Shown here: positions 37,909 to 48,774 of the stretch, piece by piece
How positions within the stretch are numbered: position 1 is the stretch's first letter
Layout: the number at the start of each line of letters is the position of its first letter
Source of the DNA: Methylococcus capsulatus
Lineage (GTDB): Bacteria > Pseudomonadota > Gammaproteobacteria > Methylococcales > Methylococcaceae
NCBI RefSeq assembly: GCF_036864975.1
Contig: NZ_CP104311.1
Location: 1,404,001-1,468,000 of the forward strand
Direction of reading: 5' to 3'
DNA: 64,000 bases
Made by a program: the position numbers and the translations under genes
Notes under the pieces: model-generated
Databases searched by the model: none
What the model was told of the DNA's origin: nothing
Seen by the model: only the letters and a program-made list of their open reading frames with translations

Positions 37909-38571
37909 ATGGAACGAAAACCAGAACCCGAACTGATGGAGGACGAAGCGCAGGCATTGGCCTATGCGCAAGCGGATTTTTCCGAGGCGCACGACCGTTT
38001 CGTCGCCCTGTTCACCGAATGCTTTCCCGGTGAGCCGGGTTTCGGCATCTGCCTCGATCTCGGCTGCGGGCCGGCCGACGTGCTGGTGCGGTTCGCCAGG
38101 GCCCATCCCGCCTGCCGGCTCGACGGCATAGATGGAGCCGCGGCGATGCTGGCGTTGGCGCAGCGGGCCGTGGATGCGGCGCGCCTGCGAGATCGTGTCC
38201 GGCTGATTCGGGGGTACCTCCCCGGCGCCGAGCTGCCTGGCCGGGATTACGACGCCGTCATCTCCAATTCGCTGCTGCACCATCTGGCGGCCCCTTCGGT
38301 ATTGTGGGAGACCGCAAAACGCCATGCGAGACCGGGCGCGGCCTTGTTCGTGATGGACCTGCTGCGGCCCGACACGCTGGCACGCCTCGACGAACTGGTC
38401 GAACGCCATGCGGCCGATGCCCCGCCCCTCCTGCGGCGGGATTTCCGCAACTCCCTGCACGCCGCCTATCGCCCGGATGAAGTGCGGCTGCAACTGGATG
38501 CCGCGGGGCTTGGCTCCTGCCGGGTTGCTGTGGTGAGCGACCACCACTGGATCGCATTTGGACGGCTCTAA
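37909..38571 (+). CDS. SAM-dependent methyltransferase, class I
   Basis: This 220-residue protein has the Rossmann-like methyltransferase core: motif I ICLDLGCGPADVLVRFA near residue 48-64, the acidic post-I residue in LDGIDGAAAML, and YDAVISNSLLHHL near 115. No membrane or extra domain is seen. The substrate cannot be told from these motifs; small-molecule methyltransferases of this kind act on many substrates. It is divergent from nspC (68 bp) and ends before a strong hairpin. Confidence 0.82.
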   Translation: MERKPEPELMEDEAQALAYAQADFSEAHDRFVALFTECFPGEPGFGICLDLGCGPADVLVRFARAHPACRLDGIDGAAAMLALAQRAVDAARLRDRVRLIRGYLPGAELPGRDYDAVISNSLLHHLAAPSVLWETAKRHARPGAALFVMDLLRPDTLARLDELVERHAADAPPLLRRDFRNSLHAAYRPDEVRLQLDAAGLGSCRVAVVSDHHWIAFGRL

Positions 38572-39277
<706 letters not shown>

Positions 39278-39313
39278 TCACTCGCTCTTTGAGAGGGGAA
39301 ATCATGCGCTGTT

Positions 39314-39336
39314 CCCGGTCCGCCTTGCGGACCGGG
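39314..39336. promoter_or_regulatory. Perfect 10-bp hairpin upstream of the peroxidase-mopE pair
   Basis: CCCGGTCCGC (39314-39323) pairs with 39327-39336 around CTT. No T-run follows, so it is not a classical terminator. It lies 144 bp before the peroxidase start in the presumed copper-responsive promoter region. The core CGCCTTGCG recurs in the hairpin after mopE (43733-43753). Confidence 0.35.
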
Positions 39337-39479
39337 AGGTGCGGTGTCTGCTGAGCGAGATGACGCGGTGATTGCGGGAAATTACGCAATCGATGGCCCG
39401 GATTTCTCGCCAGCGTTGGGTAGCACGCTGTTTATTAGTCTTTTTTGATGATGGTATCGAATTTGCCTTAGATTGAGGC

Positions 39480-41801
39480 ATGTTCAAACATGTCCGCCAT
39501 GATTCCATGCGCCCCGGCTCTTCGAGCCTGCTGGCGATCGGCTCGGCAACTCTACTCACCCTGCTGATGGCAGCAGCCAGCTATCCCCCGGCCGCATCCG
39601 CGCACGGGGCGCTGGTTTTTCCTTTTTCGTTGAAGGACGTCCGGCCGCCGCCCATTCCGGGTCTGGGCAAGGTCGTGAAGAACGAAAAGGCGCTGCTGGT
39701 GCTCGGCAAGGCGCTGTTCTGGGACATGAACGTCGGCAGCGATGGCATGGCCTGTGCGAGCTGCCATTTCCACGCCGGCGCGGACGTGCGGACGAAAAAC
39801 GCGCTGAATCCGGGTGGCAAGCGGCATTTGACCGATGCCGCCGGCAATCTTCTGTATCCCCAACTGTCCGCGGGTTTCAAACCCATGGCTTCCGGTGGGG
39901 CGGGCGGGCCGAACTACCAGCTCACCGCCGACGACTTTCCCTTCGTCCGCTTCGCCGATCCCAGCGACAGCGATTCCGGCATGACGGCCGAAACCGACAA
40001 TGTCATGTCGTCTTCCGGCACCTATGCGGGCGAGTTCAGGGGGGTAAGCAAGACGGGCGAGACACTGGACGACTGCGTTCGCGCTGGCCATGACGGCGTC
40101 TACCACGTTGGCGGCATCCGCACTCGCCAGGTCGAGCCCCGCAATACTCCGACCGTCGTCAACGCGGCGTTGTTTCACCGCCAGTTCTGGGACGGCCGGG
40201 CCAACAGCGTGTTCAATGGTGTCAACGGCGACGGGCTGCGCGATACCGGGGCCGGCGTCTGGGTGGTGGTGAACGGTAAGCCGAAGAAAAAGCCCCTCCG
40301 GCTGGAGAACTCTTCGCTCGCCTCCCAGGCCGTGGGTCCTCCGATCAACAACCAGGAAATGTCCTGCAACGGCCGCACCTTCCCGGACGTCGGCCGCAAA
40401 CTGCTGCAGCGCCGCGCACTGGAACGGCAAGAAGTCCATGCCGAAGACAGCGTACTCGCCGGGTACCGCTCGGCGCAAGGCCGGGGGCTGACCCAGACCT
40501 ACGCGGCTCTGATCAAGAAGGCTTTCCGCAGCCCGTACTGGTCGGGCAAGGCGCCCCGCAATAACCAGGAGATCTTCGGCATGCCGGCCGGGGCCTCCGA
40601 GCCGTATACCCAGATGGAGGCCAATTTCGCCCTCTATTTCGGTGTGGCGGTGCAGGCCTACCTGCGCACGCTGATTTCCGACCAGGCACCCGTGGATTCC
40701 GCCAAGGTTCAGATCTGCTTCGACGGGCAGGAGCTGCATCCGGCGGCGGGCTGTCCCAATCCCGACTATCTGATCGAGGCTCCTGAGGCCATGACCGCCG
40801 CGCAGCTCCGGGGGCTGCAGCATTTCATCAATGCCCACTGCATTCTCTGCCATACCGGACCGCTGGCATCGACGGCTGCCAGCCCGGAGATCGTGAGGCT
40901 GGTGAAGGGTAAGGCTGTCAAGCTCGCTCCGAACAGCTACACCCTGGTGGACCGCACCAACGATCCTTTGGGCAATACGCGGCTGATGGACGTGGGTTTC
41001 GTCAACACCGGCGTCACCCATCATTCGTTCGATCCCGGGCTTGGGAACGACAGCGCGAGCAATCCCTCACAGCCGCTGTCATTTGCCAAGCAGTATCTGG
41101 CTGAGCTGGTGGGGAACGGCGACGGCGTCTTCGACGAACTGAAAGTCCGGCCCTGTCTGTTCACCGCGCCGTTCGTGAAGAGCTCCAGGTCCGATCCTTA
41201 CGGCTTCCCGGACGACCAGTTGCAGCCCGATCCGCGGGGCAGCGCAGGCTGTGTTCTTCCCAAACTGGCCATGATCCCGACCCAGGCGGTGGCAGCCGCG
41301 GAAGCCGCCAAGGCCGAAGCCGGGCGCAGCAGTCTGTTGCGGGCCGGCGTGCAGGGCACCTTCAAGATACCTACGCTGCGCAACGTGGAGCTGACGGCGC
41401 CGTATTTCCACAACGGTTCCGCTCTCACCCTGAATCAGGTCATCGACTTCTACATCAGGGTCGGTAACTACGCCAGCCGCGACAAGGTGGTCGAGATGCC
41501 CACCTTGAGCGACATCATCGGTAACGAGCAAGGCCCGAAGGACGACCTCGTCGCCTTCCTCAAGTCGCTCACCGACGAGCGGGTGCGGGACGAAGCGGCG
41601 CCTTTCGATCACCCGGCGCTCAGCGTGCCGAACGGCCATGTCGGCGATCATCAGTCCGTCAGCGATGCCGACGGGGACGGCCTGGCCGACGACGAATTTC
41701 TGGAAATACCGGCGGTGGGCAGGAAAGGCCGTACCGCTCAGGGACTGGCGCCGATCCAGGCCCTGCAGGGAAGCATCGAGGGATCCGAGGGTACGCCTTG
41801 A
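39480..41801 (+). CDS. Surface-associated diheme cytochrome c peroxidase (SACCP-type)
   Basis: This 773-residue exported protein is of the bacterial cytochrome c peroxidase/MauG superfamily. A signal peptide ends about residue 41 (AASAHG). Two haem sites are visible: MACASCHFHAG near residue 92 and CILCHTG near 454. Two long insertions make it twice the size of a classical enzyme. From established knowledge, M. capsulatus Bath has a surface peroxidase gene immediately upstream of mopE that is expressed at low copper; position, size and haem count fit. ATG 39480 was used; ATG 39507 is an alternative. It may oxidise the MopE Trp or another surface substrate. Confidence 0.9.
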   Translation: MFKHVRHDSMRPGSSSLLAIGSATLLTLLMAAASYPPAASAHGALVFPFSLKDVRPPPIPGLGKVVKNEKALLVLGKALFWDMNVGSDGMACASCHFHAGADVRTKNALNPGGKRHLTDAAGNLLYPQLSAGFKPMASGGAGGPNYQLTADDFPFVRFADPSDSDSGMTAETDNVMSSSGTYAGEFRGVSKTGETLDDCVRAGHDGVYHVGGIRTRQVEPRNTPTVVNAALFHRQFWDGRANSVFNGVNGDGLRDTGAGVWVVVNGKPKKKPLRLENSSLASQAVGPPINNQEMSCNGRTFPDVGRKLLQRRALERQEVHAEDSVLAGYRSAQGRGLTQTYAALIKKAFRSPYWSGKAPRNNQEIFGMPAGASEPYTQMEANFALYFGVAVQAYLRTLISDQAPVDSAKVQICFDGQELHPAAGCPNPDYLIEAPEAMTAAQLRGLQHFINAHCILCHTGPLASTAASPEIVRLVKGKAVKLAPNSYTLVDRTNDPLGNTRLMDVGFVNTGVTHHSFDPGLGNDSASNPSQPLSFAKQYLAELVGNGDGVFDELKVRPCLFTAPFVKSSRSDPYGFPDDQLQPDPRGSAGCVLPKLAMIPTQAVAAAEAAKAEAGRSSLLRAGVQGTFKIPTLRNVELTAPYFHNGSALTLNQVIDFYIRVGNYASRDKVVEMPTLSDIIGNEQGPKDDLVAFLKSLTDERVRDEAAPFDHPALSVPNGHVGDHQSVSDADGDGLADDEFLEIPAVGRKGRTAQGLAPIQALQGSIEGSEGTP

Positions 41802-41839
41802 TACCTGGAGGGTCGTTGCAACACCTTACGAGAGACACC

Positions 41840-43459
41840 ATGAACGAAAAGCATCGTTACTCTTTATTGGCCGCCGGCCTCATCACTGCCATGCCGCAAC
41901 TGGCCGCCGCCCATGGCGGCACTCACGACGTCACCGCGGTCGCCCACCTGAGCTATTCGGAAGCTTATTCGGAAAAGCTCAAGAAAGGCCAGGAAGTCAG
42001 CACCGAGTTGCTGGTACTGGACGGACACTTCGAATTCAATGAACACGTCGGCATGGCCGACATCACCCCGGACACGACCTGGTCGGCTGTCGTGCAGGGC
42101 CAGACCCTGGCAACGGGCAGGCTCGGCGATGCCACCAAGAAAAAATTCGGCGCCAAGGGCGGCATGGCGGTGATCAACGTGCCCGGCGGCGGCATCCTGA
42201 AATTTACCTGGAACGCCAAGGCCATCATGCTCAAGCTGAAATGGACCGGCGAGCCGGCCCTGGCGCGGCTTTACAAGGACCAGAACACCAGCATCAATCT
42301 GCCGCAATTCCCGGTCGACGTCGCGATCGGCAGCCTGCACGGCTACTTCAACGTCCCGGTCACTGGCCAGGCCAAGACCAAGACCAAGAACGGCATCGTG
42401 CTGTCCAAGATCGCCTTGAAAGGGAATGCGAACTCTGCGGGTCTCGATATGCTGGACCGGGACGGTGACAGCTATCATGCCGACGTCGATTGCAATGACT
42501 TCGACCCCAAGGTTCATCCGGGCGCCACCGAAGCGACGCTGGACGGGGTGGACTCCAACTGCGACGGGCGTGACTCGGGCGTGGCGGAGGTCGTCGAGAC
42601 CTTCAAGAATCCGGGCACCTATTCCAGTCCGGTCATCAACTTCAAGGTTTCTTCGCCGCCGGGACCGGGGACGCCGGTCTACGGACCGCCGCGTGACTTC
42701 TCCGGTTACAACAAGAGCTTCGCGCTGGCGGTCGGCAAGACTTCGTTTTATGACCCGACCACGGGTGTCAAGTGGAACGACGACACCATTACGCCGGTCA
42801 GCGACGGCCAGGACATCTGGCGCGGCTGGACCCATACCGGCAAATGGTCCTTCTTCAACGGCAAGGCCGGCGACAAGATCACCCTCAGCGTCCAGCGCGA
42901 TGCGCAGGAGGCCAGCCTGAGAGGCGCCCATCCGGGTTTCATCCTGTTCTGGCGGCCCGAGGGCGGTCCTCTGTTCTGGGCGGGCACTCAGGACCTCGAC
43001 GAAGGCCAGACTGCGCTGCCCGCGGACTCCGACGTCGTTATCGGTCACGTGATCGTCCAGCATGCCGACTGGACCGTGCAGGGCCTGCCGGCCAAAGCCG
43101 ATCACACCGCGCCCGCGGGAGTCGACCCCGAGCTTTATCCCATGAAGCCGGACAGCTACACCATGTACTACGTCGATTCCGGCTACGATGCCGACAAGTA
43201 CGAGGCATCGAAGAAGCTCATCATGCATCCCACGGCTTTCAAAGGGCTGGCACTGAACGACGGCACCGCTGGTTCCATCAGCAAGTCCATCACCCTCCCC
43301 AAGACCGGCTATTATATGCTGTATGTCGGTAACGTCTTGGAAGTGGACGACTGGAGTATGGGCGAGGTCGACGGTAAACCCAAGCTCACCACCACCGGCG
43401 AAGTCTGGGAAGTGCCGGCCAAGGGCGCCTGGGTCAACATCACGATCTCCAAGCCATAA
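41840..43459 (+). CDS. mopE: Copper-binding outer-membrane/secreted protein MopE
   Basis: MopE is a surface protein of M. capsulatus Bath whose truncated form MopE* is secreted at low copper and binds Cu(I) tightly. The 539-residue precursor starts with a signal peptide ending LAAAHG (about residue 25). The C-terminal part carries the Ca-type repeat LDRDGDSYHADVDCND near 205-220. In the copper site, Trp330-Thr-His332 (in GWTHTGKW) and His403 (in VVIGHVIV) have exactly the 2- and 71-residue spacings of Trp130 (kynurenine in the protein), His132 and His203 in MopE*. Start ATG 41840 follows 38 bp after the peroxidase stop. Confidence 0.93.
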   Translation: MNEKHRYSLLAAGLITAMPQLAAAHGGTHDVTAVAHLSYSEAYSEKLKKGQEVSTELLVLDGHFEFNEHVGMADITPDTTWSAVVQGQTLATGRLGDATKKKFGAKGGMAVINVPGGGILKFTWNAKAIMLKLKWTGEPALARLYKDQNTSINLPQFPVDVAIGSLHGYFNVPVTGQAKTKTKNGIVLSKIALKGNANSAGLDMLDRDGDSYHADVDCNDFDPKVHPGATEATLDGVDSNCDGRDSGVAEVVETFKNPGTYSSPVINFKVSSPPGPGTPVYGPPRDFSGYNKSFALAVGKTSFYDPTTGVKWNDDTITPVSDGQDIWRGWTHTGKWSFFNGKAGDKITLSVQRDAQEASLRGAHPGFILFWRPEGGPLFWAGTQDLDEGQTALPADSDVVIGHVIVQHADWTVQGLPAKADHTAPAGVDPELYPMKPDSYTMYYVDSGYDADKYEASKKLIMHPTAFKGLALNDGTAGSISKSITLPKTGYYMLYVGNVLEVDDWSMGEVDGKPKLTTTGEVWEVPAKGAWVNITISKP

Positions 43460-43482
43460 AGCCGCGGTTCCCGGCGAAAATG

Positions 43483-43520
43483 AGCCCTCGCAGCGCCCGC
43501 TGCGGGGGCTTTTGCGTTTT
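43483..43520 (+). terminator. Terminator after mopE
   Basis: AGCCCTCGCAGC pairs with GCTGCGGGGGCT around a CCC-type loop (one G-T pair), followed by TTTTGCGTTTTT. It starts 24 bp after the mopE stop. Confidence 0.8.
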
Positions 43521-43564
43521 TGGGATTGGCCCCGTAGGCTGCATTATTCCAGCCGCCCAAGCGG

Positions 43565-43753
43565 TGTTTTGAAGTGTGGGAACGGCTCCGCCGCGACGGC
43601 AGTGAAGCTGTCCAGCCCTATCGGAACGGCGTCAGCTGCAACGCGGTCGACGTGGTCCAGGTGGGGAGCCATGTACTGCTGTAAGCAGCCTAGCTGGTGC
43701 TGGTCCGATTCATGCCCTGATCGGTAGGGAATCCCCGTCGCCTTGCGGCGGGG
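43565..43753 (+). mobile_element. Possible remnant of an IS200/IS605-type right end (tnpB 3' end)
   Basis: A short open stretch with repeated Cys/Gly/Val codons ends in the frame VDVVQVGSHVLL-stop near 43683. It is followed at 43733-43753 by CCCCGTCGC-CTT-GCGGCGGGG, a hairpin preceded by GGGAATC. This order (tnpB tail, then a GAATCCCCG hairpin) is typical of IS605-family right ends. No transposase core or second end is seen. The hairpin may alternatively be just a terminator. Confidence 0.35.
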
Positions 43754-43758
43754 AGACT

Positions 43759-44823
43759 TTATTTGGCTGAGCCGAGCTCGGCGACGGCTTTTTCCAGCTT
43801 CTTCAGCCGGGTCCAGATTTCGTGCAGGCGCGGCATCACCGCCATGTTCTTGAGGTATTGCTGCAAGGGCTGGGCGGGGCCGCCGGCGTACATGCCCGGC
43901 TGCTTGATGCTGGTGTTGAGGCCGGCACGGTGCAGCAGCACGCTGTCGTCGGCGACGGTGATGTGGTCGATGGTGCCGGTCTGGCCGGTGGCGATAACGC
44001 GCTTGCCGAAGCGGGTGGAGCCGGACAGCCCGGTGTGGGCACAGAGGATGCAGTCCTCCCCGATCTCGACGTTGTGGCCGAGGTGCACCAGTGCGTCGAT
44101 GATGGTGCCGCTGCGGACGCGGGTCGCGCCATAGGTGGCGCGGTCGATGGTGGTGTTGGCGCCGATCACCACGTGGTCTTCAATGATGACCTTGCCGGTG
44201 TGCGGAATGCGGTAATTGCGGCGCCGGGCATCCTGGGCGAAGCCGAAGCCTTCCGAGCCGATGACGCAGCCGGGTTTGAGGATACAGCAGGCGCCGATCT
44301 CGCAGTCGATGCAGACGGTGACGCCGGGATGCAGCACGGTTTCCGCGCCGATCCGGGCGCCGCGCTCGATCACCACGTTGGCCATCAGCACCACGCCGCG
44401 GCCCAGTACTACGTCGGCGCCGATCACCACGCCCGGACCGATGATGGCGTCGTCAGGCACTTCCACGCTGTCGTGGATCACGCAAGACGGGTGGATGCGC
44501 GGCCATTCGGTGTCGCGCACGTCGCGGTCGGCGTAGACCTGCTTGATCAGCGCGATGGCGAGGCGGACGTTGGGCGCGACCAGCACGGCCAATGCCGGCG
44601 ATTCGCCGAATTCGGCGGCGAGGGTCGGTGTGGTGAGGACGGCCGCCGGTTTGCGTTGGAGCACGTCGCCCATGTATTTGGGTTTGTCGATGAACACCAG
44701 GTCGCCGGGCCCGCAGTCCTCAATCGGCGCGACCTGGGTAATGGTGGCGTCGGGGCCGATGCACTTGGTGATCAGCCCTTCCGGCTGGAAGCGTTTGAGG
44801 ATTTCCGAAACGGTGACATGCAT
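43759..44823 (-). CDS. lpxD: UDP-3-O-(3-hydroxyacyl)glucosamine N-acyltransferase LpxD family
   Basis: LpxD adds the second acyl chain in lipid A synthesis. The 354-residue protein has the LpxD N-terminal uridine-binding domain (VAPIEDCGPGDLVFIDKPKY), a long hexapeptide beta-helix (GPGVVIGADVVLGRGV and others), the family segment HVVIGANTTIDRATYGATRV with LVHLGHNVEIGEDC (catalytic-His region) near 250, and a C-terminal helix. It is not beside lpxA, fabZ or bamA, so it may be a second copy or a related sugar N-acyltransferase. It precedes no co-directional partner closely; trpC ends 45 bp upstream. Confidence 0.82.
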   Translation of the reverse strand: MHVTVSEILKRFQPEGLITKCIGPDATITQVAPIEDCGPGDLVFIDKPKYMGDVLQRKPAAVLTTPTLAAEFGESPALAVLVAPNVRLAIALIKQVYADRDVRDTEWPRIHPSCVIHDSVEVPDDAIIGPGVVIGADVVLGRGVVLMANVVIERGARIGAETVLHPGVTVCIDCEIGACCILKPGCVIGSEGFGFAQDARRRNYRIPHTGKVIIEDHVVIGANTTIDRATYGATRVRSGTIIDALVHLGHNVEIGEDCILCAHTGLSGSTRFGKRVIATGQTGTIDHITVADDSVLLHRAGLNTSIKQPGMYAGGPAQPLQQYLKNMAVMPRLHEIWTRLKKLEKAVAELGSAK

Positions 44824-44867
44824 GGTGAGCCCTCTTCGATGGCCGGAAAGATCGGAGTGAGAGGTGT

Positions 44868-45665
44868 CTAAGCGAACAGCCGCTGCAGCTCGACGCCGGG
44901 CTCGGGCGCGCGCATGAAGGCTTCGCCGACCAGGAAAGCGTGGACCCCTTGACTACGCATCAGGGCGACGTCTGGCGGCGCCAGGATGCCGCTTTCGGTG
45001 ACCACTGTGCGGTCTTTCGGGATCAGCGGCAGCAGGTCCAGGGTGGTCCGGAGGCTGACGTCGAAGTTGCGCAGGTTACGGTTGTTGATGCCGACCAGCG
45101 GGAGTTCCAAAGGCAATGATCGATCCAGTTCGGCGCGGTCGTGCACTTCCACCAGCACGTCCATGCCGAGCGAGGTGGCAAGCTGGGCCAGATCGCGCAT
45201 CTGCGGATCGTCCAGGGCGGCGGCGATGAGCAGGATGCAGTCCGCGCCGATCGCCCGCCCCTCATACACTTGGTAAGGCTCGATGGTAAAGTCTTTGCGC
45301 AGCACCGGCAGCGCGCAGGCGGCGCGGGCCTGCTGCAGGTAGTCCTCACTGCCCTGGAAGAAGTCCCGGTCGGTCAGTACCGACAGGCAGGCCGCGCCAC
45401 CCTCGGCGTAGCTCCGGGCGATGGCTTGAGGCTGGAAATCTTCCCGCATCACGCCTTTGCTGGGGGAAGCCTTCTTGATTTCGGCGATCACCCCGGCCTG
45501 GCCGGCTTCGATCTTGGCCCGGAGCGAGCGGACGAAGCCGCGTGCCGGATCAGCCTGCTCTGCCCGTTCGCGCACCTCGGACAGCGGCAGCGCTTTTGTG
45601 CGGTCGGCGATTTCCTCGGCCTTGCGGGCCAGGATCTTTTTCAGGATATCGGGGGTGTCGCTCAT
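44868..45665 (-). CDS. trpC: Indole-3-glycerol phosphate synthase
   Basis: TrpC closes the indole ring in tryptophan synthesis. The 265-residue TIM-barrel protein has [14 protein letters not shown] near residue 62 (catalytic Lys), [14 protein letters not shown] near 118, [13 protein letters not shown] near 190 and VTESGI near 220. I chose ATG 45665, which overlaps the trpD stop (ATGA); the same frame runs open to 46100 across trpD but the extra codons are noncoding shadow. It is the last gene of the trpE-G-D-C run. Confidence 0.95.
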   Translation of the reverse strand: MSDTPDILKKILARKAEEIADRTKALPLSEVRERAEQADPARGFVRSLRAKIEAGQAGVIAEIKKASPSKGVMREDFQPQAIARSYAEGGAACLSVLTDRDFFQGSEDYLQQARAACALPVLRKDFTIEPYQVYEGRAIGADCILLIAAALDDPQMRDLAQLATSLGMDVLVEVHDRAELDRSLPLELPLVGINNRNLRNFDVSLRTTLDLLPLIPKDRTVVTESGILAPPDVALMRSQGVHAFLVGEAFMRAPEPGVELQRLFA

Positions 45666-46696
45666 GGTGTCGAGACAGTGGCGAATCGGCGGGAAAGGGC
45701 GGCCAGCGCTTCGAGCTTGGCACGGGCCGAGCCGTCGGCGATGACGGCTTCGGCGCGGCGGACGCCGGCTTCCAGCGAGTCGGTCAGATCGGCGGCATAG
45801 ATGGCCGCGCCGGCGTTCAAGGCGACGATATCGCGGGCGGGGCCGGGCACGTTGTCCAGCACGCTCCGCATCATCTTCAGGCTGGCGGCGACGGTGTCGA
45901 TGGCGAGTTCGCTCAAGGCGGCGCGCTTGAAGCCGAACTGTTCCGGCTGGACGTAATAGTTCGTGATCAGGCCGTTTTTCAGCTCGGCGACATGGGTGGG
46001 CGCAGCGATGCTGATCTCGTCCAGGCCGTCCTCGGCATGCACGACCAGGACGTGCGAGCTGCCCAATTGCTGCAGCACCCGCGCCAGACCTTCCACCCAC
46101 TGGTCGGTGTAGACCCCGACCAGCTGGTTGGGCGCGCCGGCGGGGTTGGTCAGGGGGCCCAGGAGATTGAACAGGGTACGGACGCCGAGTTCCCGGCGCG
46201 GCCCGATGGCGTATTTCATCGCGCCGTGGTGGCGCTGGGCGAACAAAAAGCCGACCCCGAGCGTTTCGATGCAGGTCTTGACCTGATCCGGGGTGAGTTC
46301 GATGTTGATGCCGGCGGCTTCCAGCACGTCGGCGCTGCCCGAGCGCCCGGACACCGAACGGCTGCCGTGCTTGGCGACCCGTCCGCCAGCCGCCGCTACT
46401 ACGAAGGCCGCGGTGGTGGAGATGTTGAAGGTCTTGCTGGCATCGCCGCCGGTGCCACAGGTGTCGAGCAGATGGGGGCCCGATACCGGCACTTTGGTCG
46501 CCATTTCCCGCAGCACCTGGGCCGCAGCGGCCACTTCGTCGACGGTTTCGCCCTTGCAGCGCAGGGCGATCAGGAAGGCGCCGATCTGGGCCGGCGTGGC
46601 GCCGCCGCTCATGATCTTGCGCATGGTCTCGCGCATGGCGCTGGGGCTCAAGTCCTTGCCGGCCAGCAGGGTTTCCAGGATTTCGGGGATTTCCAT
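45662..46696 (-). CDS. trpD: Anthranilate phosphoribosyltransferase
   Basis: TrpD attaches phosphoribose to anthranilate. The 344-residue protein has [19 protein letters not shown] near residue 78-96, the signature for PRPP binding, [18 protein letters not shown] near 107 and [12 protein letters not shown] near 165. The start lies 6 bp after the trpG stop and the end overlaps trpC by 4 bp, consistent with a coupled operon. Confidence 0.95.
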   Translation of the reverse strand: MEIPEILETLLAGKDLSPSAMRETMRKIMSGGATPAQIGAFLIALRCKGETVDEVAAAAQVLREMATKVPVSGPHLLDTCGTGGDASKTFNISTTAAFVVAAAGGRVAKHGSRSVSGRSGSADVLEAAGINIELTPDQVKTCIETLGVGFLFAQRHHGAMKYAIGPRRELGVRTLFNLLGPLTNPAGAPNQLVGVYTDQWVEGLARVLQQLGSSHVLVVHAEDGLDEISIAAPTHVAELKNGLITNYYVQPEQFGFKRAALSELAIDTVAASLKMMRSVLDNVPGPARDIVALNAGAAIYAADLTDSLEAGVRRAEAVIADGSARAKLEALAALSRRFATVSTP

Positions 46697-46702
46697 GGGC
46701 TG

Positions 46703-47290
46703 TTACCGGTGCAGGAAGTTGCGGAGCAGGTCGTGGCCCTGCTCGGTCATGATCGATTCGGGATGGAACTGGACGCCTTCGACATCCAGAGTTTTGTGGC
46801 GCACACCCATGATTTCCTCGATGCCGCCGTCATCGTCCTCCGTCCAGGCGGTAACTTCCAGGCAGTCGGGCAGGGTGCTCTGTTCGATCACCAGCGAATG
46901 GTAGCGGGTGGCTTGAAACGGGTTGCTCAGACCGCGGAATACGCCGACGTCGCGGTGGCGCACCATCGACACCTTGCCGTGCATGATGCGCTTGGCGTGG
47001 ACGATGTTGCCGCCGAAGGCATGGCCGATGCTCTGGTGGCCGAGGCAGACCCCGAGGATGGGATAGCGTCCGGCATAGCGGTGGATCGTCTCCACCGAGA
47101 TGCCGGCTTCCTTCGGCGTGCAGGGGCCAGGCGAAATCACGATCTTGTCCGGGTGTATGCGCTCGATTTCTTCCACCGTGATCTGGTCGTTCCGCACCAC
47201 CTGGACGTCCGCGCCCAGTTCGGCCAGATACTGCACCAGGTTGTAGGTGAACGAATCATAATTGTCGATCATCAGGACGCGGGTGCTCAT
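46703..47290 (-). CDS. trpG: Anthranilate synthase glutamine amidotransferase subunit
   Basis: This 195-residue class I amidotransferase supplies ammonia to TrpE and, in many bacteria, to PabB. The start of the protein is [17 protein letters not shown], the catalytic Cys is in [12 protein letters not shown] near residue 79 and the His-Glu in [14 protein letters not shown] near 170. ATG 47290 overlaps the trpE TGA (ATGA). The longer frame to 47374 is inside trpE. Confidence 0.95.
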   Translation of the reverse strand: MSTRVLMIDNYDSFTYNLVQYLAELGADVQVVRNDQITVEEIERIHPDKIVISPGPCTPKEAGISVETIHRYAGRYPILGVCLGHQSIGHAFGGNIVHAKRIMHGKVSMVRHRDVGVFRGLSNPFQATRYHSLVIEQSTLPDCLEVTAWTEDDDGGIEEIMGVRHKTLDVEGVQFHPESIMTEQGHDLLRNFLHR

Positions 47291-48774
47291 AGGTTCTCGC
47301 CTCCTTCGAGGCCGGCTTCGGCCATGGCGACTGCCCGGAAAATGGCCCGGCCCTTGTTCATCGTTTCCTCCCATTCACTGCGCGGTACCGAGTCGTAGAC
47401 GATGCCGGCGCCGGCCTGGATGTGGAGCTGGCCGTCCTTGATGACGGCGGTGCGGATGGCAATCGCCGTGTCCATGTTGCCGGACCAGCCGATATACCCC
47501 ACCGCGCCGGAATAGACCCCCCGCTTGACCGGCTCCAGCTCGGCGATGATCTCCATGGCCCGGATCTTCGGCGCGCCGCTGACGGTGCCGGCGGGGAAGG
47601 TCGCCGCCAGTACGTCGTAGGCGTCCTTGCCGGCCTGGAGTTTACCGGTCACATTGGAAACAATGTGCATGACATGGGAATAGCGCTCGACCACCATCTT
47701 CTCGGTGAGCCGCACACTGCCGGTCTCGGAAATCCGGCCGGCGTCATTGCGGCCCAGGTCGATCAGCATCAGATGCTCGGCGAGTTCCTTGGGATCGGCC
47801 AGGAGCTCCCGCTCCAGCGCCTGATCCTCTTCCGGGCTGCGGCCCCGGCGGCGGGTGCCGGCGATGGGGCGCACCGTGACCGTGCCGTCCTCCAGTCGCA
47901 CCAGGATTTCCGGCGAGGAGCCGACCACGTGGAAATCCCCCAGATTGAGCTGGTACATGTAAGGCGAGGGGTTGAGGCAGCGCAGGGCACGGTAGAGGTC
48001 CAGGGGCGATGCGGCATAGGGAATGCTCAGCCGCTGCGACAACACCACCTGCATCACGTCGCCCTCGACGATGTACTCCTTGACCCGCCGCACGGCGTCC
48101 TCGAAGCCTTCCTGGGTGAAGCCGGAGACGAAATCGGCCTCGTCCACCGTGCGCGGCGGGCGCGGCGGCGCGGGTGGGATCCGGCGGCTGCGCAGTTCAC
48201 CCACCAGTTCGTCCAGCCGGGCCTGGGCCTTGCCGTAGGCGCCGGCCTCGTTCGGATCGGCGTGGACGATGACCAGCAGCTTGCCGGTGAGGTTGTCGAA
48301 CACCAGCACTTCTTCCGACACCATCAACAGGATGTCGGGCGAGCCGATAGGGTCCGGTTTGGTTTTGGCCAGGCGCGGCTCGATATAGGCCATGGTTTCG
48401 TACCCGAAATAGCCGACCAGGCCGCCGGTGAAGCGGGGTAGGTCTTCGATGTCCGGAACCTTGAAACGGGAGCCGTAAGCTTCGATCCATGCCAGCGGGT
48501 TCTCGACCGTCAGGGTTTCGGCGCGAGCGCCATCCTTCAATACGGTGACCTCATGGCCGCGTACTTCGATGCAGGTCCGGCAGGGCAGCCCGATGATGGA
48601 ATAGCGGCCCCACTGCTCGCCCCCGTGGACCGATTCGAACAGAAAGGAATAGGGCCCGTCAGCGAGCTTGAGATAAGCGCTCAAGGGGGTGTCGAGGTCG
48701 GCAAGCACACGCCGCGCCAGCGGGACGCGGTTGTAGCCTTGCGCAGCATAAGCCTGGAATTGTTCGGGGGTCAT
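47287..48774 (-). CDS. trpE: Anthranilate synthase component I
   Basis: TrpE converts chorismate to anthranilate. The 495-residue protein has an N-terminal feedback region ([18 protein letters not shown]), the conserved [12 protein letters not shown] near 287, [10 protein letters not shown] near 302, and the catalytic [19 protein letters not shown]-like stretch near 400. No Trp-rich leader peptide or attenuator was found in the 116 bp before it, so control is probably by feedback inhibition or by an unlinked regulator. It starts the trpE-G-D-C run, after gph. Confidence 0.95.
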   Translation of the reverse strand: MTPEQFQAYAAQGYNRVPLARRVLADLDTPLSAYLKLADGPYSFLFESVHGGEQWGRYSIIGLPCRTCIEVRGHEVTVLKDGARAETLTVENPLAWIEAYGSRFKVPDIEDLPRFTGGLVGYFGYETMAYIEPRLAKTKPDPIGSPDILLMVSEEVLVFDNLTGKLLVIVHADPNEAGAYGKAQARLDELVGELRSRRIPPAPPRPPRTVDEADFVSGFTQEGFEDAVRRVKEYIVEGDVMQVVLSQRLSIPYAASPLDLYRALRCLNPSPYMYQLNLGDFHVVGSSPEILVRLEDGTVTVRPIAGTRRRGRSPEEDQALERELLADPKELAEHLMLIDLGRNDAGRISETGSVRLTEKMVVERYSHVMHIVSNVTGKLQAGKDAYDVLAATFPAGTVSGAPKIRAMEIIAELEPVKRGVYSGAVGYIGWSGNMDTAIAIRTAVIKDGQLHIQAGAGIVYDSVPRSEWEETMNKGRAIFRAVAMAEAGLEGGENL

